A stretch of DNA of 12,313 nt, taken from DAOTWP01 sp034435675. Its GTDB lineage: Bacteria > Chloroflexota > Anaerolineae > Aggregatilineales > Phototrophicaceae. Below the pieces are notes generated by a model. That model was not told the origin of the DNA. It made no database searches and was given only the letters and a program-made list of their open reading frames with translations. Every line of letters starts with the position of its first letter. Within the stretch, counting starts at the first letter, position 1. The stretch lies in NCBI GenBank assembly GCA_034435675.1, contig DAOTWP010000243.1:1-12313 (forward strand). The letters run 5' to 3'. The translations under genes were made by a program, and so were the position numbers. This document shows, piece after piece, positions 8,207-12,313 of the stretch.

Positions 8207-9058
8207 TCAGGCAGGGGTGTTCGCAGCATCTGCGGATGAACGCGCCAGCGGCAGCCCATAGCTGCTTTCGACCAGTTCCCTGAAACGCCGGGCGAAACGC
8301 GCAGCGGGCGCGCCATCCACAACATCGTGATCAATGCTCATCGTCACTGCGAGGAATTCGCGCGGCACAACTTGCCCTTCCACAAAGGCAGGACGAGTTG
8401 CCATGCCACCCACCAGCAGTGCCAGCGTGTGCAGCGTAACACCGCCAATGCCCCAGCCGCCGCCTTGCCCAAACATGCCCACTGCCGTCAGCACGACCGT
8501 TCCGGCGCGGCGTTTGAGCACCAGCGGTCTACGCATCAGCGCGTGGAAAAGCAGCAGGCGCACAAAGCGGGGCAGCAGCATCGCCAGCCGCGCTGCCCGC
8601 CCAACTGCCTGGGGACTGCCCGCCGGGTTCGCCTGAACCGCGCGGATTTCTGCGCTGATCTCGGCAATGGTCTTAAGATTCGCGGCGCGAACAATGTGCG
8701 GCACTGCCACCGCGTCGCGCTGCGGCTCTACCAGCACCACCACATCCACATCGTCAAACACAATCAGTTGGCGCCGCCAGTTGCGATAGGCGTTCAGGTG
8801 TGGATGATCTACCACTGCCCGTGCCAGGCACACAGTCAAAAAAGCAGTGAAGGACAGCGCCTCTCCGGTCTGGTCACGATGGCGGTGAATGCATTCCCGT
8901 GCCCCGGTGACATCCAGTTCAAATAGCCCGTGTACCAGATGCCGCCTGGCGCTGAGATACCCCGCGTCAATGATCACCTCACGCCCAACGGGAAAAGGCA
9001 GCACACGATAACTATCCGACGGCTGTGGGACTTCATGCGGGGCGGGGCTGCGACTCAT
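8207..9058 (-). CDS. Stand-alone 2-oxoacid dehydrogenase acyltransferase (E2) catalytic-domain protein
   Basis: The 283-residue product resembles the catalytic domain of dihydrolipoamide acyltransferases and the related chloramphenicol acetyltransferase fold. Near the C-terminus is SIDHDVVDGAPAARF, containing the active-site pattern HxxxDG (His244, Asp248, Gly249). Family E2 proteins usually read DHRxxDG, so the residue after His is Asp here instead of Arg. Other family-like stretches are VVLTAVGMFG (188-197) and TLALLVGGMATRP (211-223). There is no lipoyl domain and no peripheral-subunit-binding domain, both of which a true E2 carries before this domain; residues 1-20 are only a short polar leader. 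It is therefore more likely a CoA-dependent acyltransferase, or an enzyme using a separate carrier, than a dehydrogenase core. No E1 or E3 gene is nearby. The ATG has GAGAGGA 12 nt upstream, a rather long spacing. It is the last gene of the minus-strand unit, 39 nt after the 141-residue PPOX gene. The substrate is unknown. Confidence 0.85.
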   Translation of the reverse strand: MSRSPAPHEVPQPSDSYRVLPFPVGREVIIDAGYLSARRHLVHGLFELDVTGARECIHRHRDQTGEALSFTAFLTVCLARAVVDHPHLNAYRNWRRQLIVFDDVDVVVLVEPQRDAVAVPHIVRAANLKTIAEISAEIRAVQANPAGSPQAVGRAARLAMLLPRFVRLLLFHALMRRPLVLKRRAGTVVLTAVGMFGQGGGWGIGGVTLHTLALLVGGMATRPAFVEGQVVPREFLAVTMSIDHDVVDGAPAARFARRFRELVESSYGLPLARSSADAANTPA

Positions 9059-9097
9059 CGCGCTGCTTCATCCTCTCAATGCTGCTGGTCGACTGGC

Positions 9098-9523
9098 TCA
9101 TTTGAAGATTGCATCGAGCGACACCTTTAGCGGCTCAATCCTGATGATCACCCGCGTCTCGCGCGCTTGCTGTTCAGGCGGGTACACATCGCCGTAAAAA
9201 TGCGCCTTGCCGGTATACTGCCGTGTCAGCCGGTCAGCATGTGCCAGCGCACCTTCCTGCGTGATTGCGGCGACTCTGCCGCGCACCTCAAGCCAGCGAC
9301 TGCCGTTGGCAGGGTCAATCACCAACAGCGTCACACGCGGATTTGCCCGCATGTTGCGCCCCTTCTGGCGCTCCAGGGTTGTGTTCAACAGCACATGCTC
9401 ACCGTCATAATCTGCCCAGACAATGCTCGACTGTAACTGCCCATCGGGCATCAGCGTGGTCAGCACGGCATAGCGCGCGTCCAGCAGCAAATCGCGGTGA
9501 CTCTCCGGGATTGGAACGCCCAT
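9098..9523 (-). CDS. PPOX-class split beta-barrel protein, probably F420/FMN-dependent (copy A)
   Basis: This 141-residue protein belongs to the pyridoxamine-phosphate-oxidase-like split-barrel group. Its opening IPESHRDLL, the strand AVLTTLMPDGQLQSS, HVLLNTTLERQKGRNMRANP and WLEVRGRVAAI match the pattern of proteins annotated as PPOX-class F420-dependent enzymes. Such proteins are small soluble dimers that bind F420, FMN or heme and often act as reductases; the actual cofactor cannot be read from the sequence. The conserved RKxRNL-type segment (here QKGRNM) is usually near the cofactor phosphate. The ATG at 9523 has AGGA about 9 nt upstream. That site overlaps the end of the preceding gene, whose stop lies only 6 nt away, so the two are probably translationally coupled. 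The protein is clearly homologous along its length to copy B, a tandem duplication. The substrate is unknown. Confidence 0.85.
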   Translation of the reverse strand: MGVPIPESHRDLLLDARYAVLTTLMPDGQLQSSIVWADYDGEHVLLNTTLERQKGRNMRANPRVTLLVIDPANGSRWLEVRGRVAAITQEGALAHADRLTRQYTGKAHFYGDVYPPEQQARETRVIIRIEPLKVSLDAIFK

Positions 9524-9529
9524 CCTGCT

Positions 9530-9955
9530 TTATCCTTCCACGCGAACACGAAACGGGCGAATGCGGATGCGCACCGGAATATGCACCACCGCCTGTTCAG
9601 GGGAAACACAATCCCCGAAAAAGTGCACGTCGGTTCTGCGCATGTACAGGCGTGTGAGTTCGTCCAGATGCTCAACCGCGCCTGCTTCGCACATTTCGAT
9701 CACCTGCCCGCGCACCTCGATATTATGCAAAGGGTTGCGCAGTTCATAACTGAGCAGCGTCACGCGCGGGTCGGCACGCAGGTTGCGTTCTTTGCGGAAA
9801 CCGCGCATGGTGTTGATCAGAATATCGTCACCGTCAAGGTTGCACCAGATGGGCGTCACCTGCGGTTGACCGTCCGGCATGCGGGTAGACAACACTACAG
9901 TGCCCGCACCGTTCAGCAGCGCCCGGTGGCTCTCAGGGATATGCACAGGTTTCAT
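9530..9955 (-). CDS. PPOX-class split beta-barrel protein, probably F420/FMN-dependent (copy B)
   Basis: This is a paralogue of copy A: IPESHRALL, VVLSTRMPDGQPQVTPIW, ILINTMRGFRKERNLRADPR and IEVRGQVIEM align directly. Copy B is closer to the usual family pattern, having TPIW after the turn and RKERNL, where copy A has SSIV and QKGRNM. The two may therefore differ in cofactor or substrate. Near the end it has HFFGDCVSPEQ against copy A's HFYGDVYPPEQ, so it carries an extra Cys. The open frame extends back to an ATG at 10012, but I start at the internal ATG (9953-9955). There the paralogues become collinear, and GAGG stands 8 nt upstream; the extra 19 residues have no counterpart in copy A. 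The protein would be 141 residues, the same as copy A. It is the second gene of the minus-strand unit, about 75 nt after the PH-like gene. The family is confident; the reaction is not known. Confidence 0.84.
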   Translation of the reverse strand: MKPVHIPESHRALLNGAGTVVLSTRMPDGQPQVTPIWCNLDGDDILINTMRGFRKERNLRADPRVTLLSYELRNPLHNIEVRGQVIEMCEAGAVEHLDELTRLYMRRTDVHFFGDCVSPEQAVVHIPVRIRIRPFRVRVEG

Positions 9956-10030
9956 GTAATGCGCCTCAACTGACGTGGGAACAAGCTGCTGTGGGTGGGG
10001 CACCAAGACCATCGTGCCCCCGCAAAGATG

Positions 10031-10381
10031 CTATAAAGTCTGCGCCGCTGTGCCTTTGCCGATCAGCGCACGCACGGCATCACGAATGGCGCGTGCTTCC
10101 GGGCAGTGTGCCTGGCTGTAGACGACGGTAATCGTCTCGTCTGCCGTGCGGATAATCAGCTTGCGCAAATCGCCTTCATGCGTCGAGGTCAAAAAGCGCG
10201 GTTCAAAAATGGCAGCATCCTCTATATCTGTCAACGCAATGCGCCGCTGGGTGTGCAGTACCTCGGACTCAAACTGAATCAATGGATTCACCGGACGAAT
10301 CACCAGCGCATCACTATACAAAACCACTTCGCTGGAAGCGCCTTTAAGCACCTGCATCGGCTCTTGATGTTCGGCTGCCAT
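10031..10381 (-). CDS. Small hypothetical protein with possible bacterial PH-like fold
   Basis: I do not recognise a named family with certainty. The 116-residue product has no signal peptide or membrane segment. It shows alternating short beta-like stretches (EVVLYSDALVIRP, RIALTDIEDAAIFEP, LRKLIIRTADETITVVYS) followed by an amphipathic C-terminal helix (EARAIRDAVRALIG). Strands ending in one helix, with an IxLxDIxxA segment in the middle, are the pattern of bacterial pleckstrin-homology-like domains, so that is my best guess. It is the first gene of the minus-strand unit and has the best ribosome binding site in the window. It is likely a real, well-translated gene although its function is unknown. 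It could act as a partner or membrane/ligand adaptor for the downstream enzymes; that is speculation. Confidence 0.75.
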   Translation of the reverse strand: MAAEHQEPMQVLKGASSEVVLYSDALVIRPVNPLIQFESEVLHTQRRIALTDIEDAAIFEPRFLTSTHEGDLRKLIIRTADETITVVYSQAHCPEARAIRDAVRALIGKGTAAQTL

Positions 10382-10384
10382 AGC

Positions 10385-10393
10385 TCACCTCCC
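10385..10393 (-). promoter_or_regulatory. Strong Shine-Dalgarno site for the PH-like gene
   Basis: On the minus strand this reads GGGAGGTGA, a near-complete match to the 16S anti-Shine-Dalgarno sequence, ending 3 nt (GGAGG ending 6 nt) before the ATG at 10381. It fixes the start of the 116-residue protein and suggests high translation initiation at the head of the operon. Confidence 0.8.
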
Positions 10394-10414
10394 GGCACAT
10401 GAAAGATCGTTACA

Positions 10415-10425
10415 CTTACTGTAAG
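10415..10425. promoter_or_regulatory. Palindrome in the divergent intergenic region
   Basis: CTTAC-T-GTAAG is a perfect 5+1+5 inverted repeat, 34 bp upstream of the PH-like gene start and about 100 bp upstream of the peptidase start. It could be an operator for the minus-strand operon or for both divergent genes. An 11-bp palindrome can also occur by chance, so this is a weak call. I found no convincing minus-strand promoter hexamers around it. Confidence 0.3.
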
Positions 10426-10468
10426 AGACAGGCTGTTTGTGCCCTAGTGTTTTATGACATGTTTTGGG

Positions 10469-10474
10469 CATAAT
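10469..10474 (+). promoter_or_regulatory. Possible -10 element for the peptidase gene
   Basis: CATAAT matches five of six bases of TATAAT and lies about 50 bp before the peptidase ATG. No -35 hexamer is correctly spaced: ATGACA at 10454-10459 is a good match but only 9 bp away. The element is offered as the best candidate in a 142-bp divergent gap. Confidence 0.3.
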
Positions 10475-10523
10475 CATCCGCGTAATGCAGCGTGGTTTGT
10501 GTTTTGAAAAGGATTGTGCTGGT

Positions 10524-12313
10524 ATGCCGCTGACACTCGAACACTATCTGGATGCACTGCTGGAACTGCCGGGACTCTGGCGTGGACAGGTTTCACCCGA
10601 TGGCAAATGGGTCGCGTGGACCTGGTTTCACGCTGCGCCCACCGCCGAAGTCTACGCCGCCCCGACAGACGCCAGCGCCCCGCCCATGCGCCTGACGGAC
10701 ACGCCGGAAGACACGATCCTGGTTAGCTGGACACCAGACAGCCGCGCCGTGCTGGTCTCGCAGGACACCGCCGGCAACGAACGTGACCAGCTCTTTCGTG
10801 TCACACTGGACGCGCCCGGTGTAATGCAGCCGCTGACCGAGGCAAACCCGCCCTACTTCCTGCGTGGGGGACAGCTTCATCCCAATGGCGCGTGGCTGGT
10901 CTACGGCGCGAATTATGATGCGGCGGCAGACAAAGAGATTGAACCGACATGGATTTACCGCCACGACCTGCACAGCGGCGAACGGCGCGCACTGGCAAAA
11001 CCGGAACGCGGCGGCTGGATTTTCCCTGATCTCAGCCCGGACGGCGCATGGGTGCTGTATACCCGCACTGACCTGCACCCGGCGGGGCGGCAAATCTGGC
11101 TGGTGGACATCAACGGCGCGCAGGATCGCGAAATCCTCAACTTCGGCGCGGAAGTCAAAACCTTCGCCTCGTGGTTCCCGGACAGCGCGCGCGTGCTGGT
11201 GCAGACAGAAACCCCCACCCACCGCCGTATTGGAGTCTGGACGCTGGGTGCTGCGCCGAATGCTGTGCGCTGGCTGCTGGAGGACCCGGCGCGCAATATC
11301 GAGCAGGCGGTTGTGCCCGAACACAGCGAGTCAATTGTGCTGGTCGAAACCCGTGACGCCCGCCAGCGTTGTTCGCTGCTGCACCCCGACACCGGGCAGG
11401 AAACGACCCTCGCGGCGGTTCCCGGCACGCTGCGCCTGCTCGCCCCTTATGATGAGACCGGCGGCGAGTGGATCGCGCTGCATTACAGCTCGCGCCAGCC
11501 GCACGACATCGTGCGCGTCAACCTGCACAAGCTCCAGCCAGAGCAGTTCGTCAGCCTGTCGCGTGTGTGGGAACACACCGCGCTGACCCCGCAGGACTTC
11601 GCCGCCGCTGAGGATTTCCGCTGGCAGTCGGTGGATGGGTTGGCGATTCAGGGCTGGCTGTACCGCGCGGCAGGCACAGCACGCGGCACAGTGGTCTATG
11701 TACACGGCGGACCAACCTGGCACAGTGCCGACGCGATCAACAACCAGATTCAGTACCTCGTGCGCGCAGGCTTCAACGTACTCGACCCGAATTATCGCGG
11801 CAGCACCGGCTTCAGCATGGCATTCCGCGAGGCGATCAAGGTGGATGGCTGGGGCGGCAGAGAGCAGGACGACATCCGCAGCGGCATCGAAGCGCTGCTC
11901 GCCGCCGGGATCGCCCAGCCCGGCAAAGTGGGCATCACCGGCACATCCTACGGCGGTTACTCGTCGTGGTGCGCCATCACGCGCTTTCCGCCAGAGGTAC
12001 TGGCAGCGTCCGCGCCCATCTGCGGCATGACCGATCTCGTCGTGGATTACCAGACCACCCGCCCCGACCTGCGCCCCTACAGCGCGGAAATGCTCGGCGG
12101 CACGCCGGACGAAGTGCCGGAAAAATACCGCGAACGCTCACCGCTGTATTTTGTGGATCAGATCAAAGGCAGGCTGATGATTGTGCAGGGCATGCAGGAT
12201 CCTAACGTCACGCCGGAGAATGTGCGCGCCGTGACCAGAGCGCTGCAAGACGCCGGGGTGGAATACGAACTGCTGGCGTTTGACGACGAGGGGCACGGCA
12301 TCGGCAGACCGCA
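10524..12313 (+). CDS. S9-family (prolyl oligopeptidase/acylaminoacyl-peptidase-like) serine peptidase, C-terminus cut by window end
   Basis: 596 codons are present and the frame is open at the window edge. Residues about 20-355 form a beta-propeller-like region with repeated SPDG/PDS turns (SPDGKWVAW, SPDGAWVLY). In this family the propeller gates access of short peptides. Residues about 360-596 form the alpha/beta-hydrolase domain. It has the oxyanion-region motif VHGGP (393-397), DPNYRGSTGF (421-430), the nucleophile Ser475 in GTSYGGYS, the acid Asp559 in QGMQDPNVTP and His591 in DEGHGI, so the triad is complete. Family members end about 15-40 residues after the histidine, so little is missing. 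No signal peptide is seen at the N-terminus (MPLTLEHYLDALLELPGL), so it is probably cytoplasmic and works in peptide turnover. ATG 10524 has AGGA 10 nt upstream. It is divergent from the minus-strand operon and may share regulation with it. Exact substrate class (dipeptidyl, acylaminoacyl, oligopeptide) cannot be told. Confidence 0.93.
   Translation, partial: MPLTLEHYLDALLELPGLWRGQVSPDGKWVAWTWFHAAPTAEVYAAPTDASAPPMRLTDTPEDTILVSWTPDSRAVLVSQDTAGNERDQLFRVTLDAPGVMQPLTEANPPYFLRGGQLHPNGAWLVYGANYDAAADKEIEPTWIYRHDLHSGERRALAKPERGGWIFPDLSPDGAWVLYTRTDLHPAGRQIWLVDINGAQDREILNFGAEVKTFASWFPDSARVLVQTETPTHRRIGVWTLGAAPNAVRWLLEDPARNIEQAVVPEHSESIVLVETRDARQRCSLLHPDTGQETTLAAVPGTLRLLAPYDETGGEWIALHYSSRQPHDIVRVNLHKLQPEQFVSLSRVWEHTALTPQDFAAAEDFRWQSVDGLAIQGWLYRAAGTARGTVVYVHGGPTWHSADAINNQIQYLVRAGFNVLDPNYRGSTGFSMAFREAIKVDGWGGREQDDIRSGIEALLAAGIAQPGKVGITGTSYGGYSSWCAITRFPPEVLAASAPICGMTDLVVDYQTTRPDLRPYSAEMLGGTPDEVPEKYRERSPLYFVDQIKGRLMIVQGMQDPNVTPENVRAVTRALQDAGVEYELLAFDDEGHGIGRP

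Noticed and set aside
8327..8926. Plus-strand open frame opposite the acyltransferase gene
   Set aside because: The minus strand encodes a recognisable HxxxDG acyltransferase; this frame has low-complexity His/Gln/Arg-rich composition and no family features.
9956..10012. Upstream ATG giving PPOX copy B 19 extra residues
   Set aside because: The extension has no counterpart in the paralogue, and the internal ATG has a well-placed GAGG. The longer form cannot be fully excluded, since a G-run stands close to the upstream ATG.
1..12313. CRISPR array, tRNA/rRNA, insertion sequence or prophage
   Set aside because: No regularly spaced repeats, cloverleaf or rRNA-like sequence, terminal inverted repeats with transposase, or phage-type genes were seen on either strand by reading.

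Overview
The window is GC-rich, densely coded bacterial DNA with few and short intergenic gaps. Nothing in it is a taxonomic marker. Very large membrane-anchored multi-GAF histidine kinases, F420/FMN split-barrel proteins, a stand-alone E2-type acyltransferase and an S9 peptidase together suggest a Chloroflexota (Anaerolineae-like) chromosome. That assignment is an inference from gene content, not a demonstrated identity.

Layout: (a) 3-4349 (+) encodes a 1448-residue hybrid-sensor-style histidine kinase: hydrophobic N-terminal membrane block, five GAF-type modules, PAS, HisKA, HATPase_c. Its ATG overlaps a TGA in a neighbouring frame at the window edge, which suggests it is coupled to an upstream gene. 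(b) 4350-4661 is a roughly 312-bp, more AT-rich intergenic region. It holds a possible terminator, a cluster of CAGGCA/TGCCTG half-sites, a small ATTTG/CAAAT dyad and an extended -10 promoter. (c) 4662-8189 (+) encodes a second kinase of 1175 residues with the same plan but three GAF modules and a C-terminal acidic tail. (d) 8207-10381 (-) is a compact four-gene unit convergent with the kinases. In transcription order it encodes a 116-residue PH-like hypothetical protein, two tandem paralogous PPOX-class split-barrel proteins and a stand-alone acyltransferase catalytic domain. (e) 10382-10523 is the divergent intergenic region. (f) 10524 to the window end (+) is an S9-family serine peptidase. 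Its catalytic triad is complete and only its extreme C-terminus lies outside the window.

How the genes may work together: the two kinases look like an ancient tandem pair that combine membrane signals with several small-molecule (GAF) inputs and a PAS input. They have no receiver-domain partner here, so they are orphan kinases within the window. The minus-strand unit looks like one operon (gaps of 6, 39 and about 75 nt). Its joint role is unknown; a redox-cofactor/acyl-transfer function is only a guess. I found no tRNA, rRNA, CRISPR array, insertion sequence or phage gene. The least familiar parts are the paralogous kinase pair with its intervening regulatory region and the PH-like/PPOX/PPOX/acyltransferase cluster.
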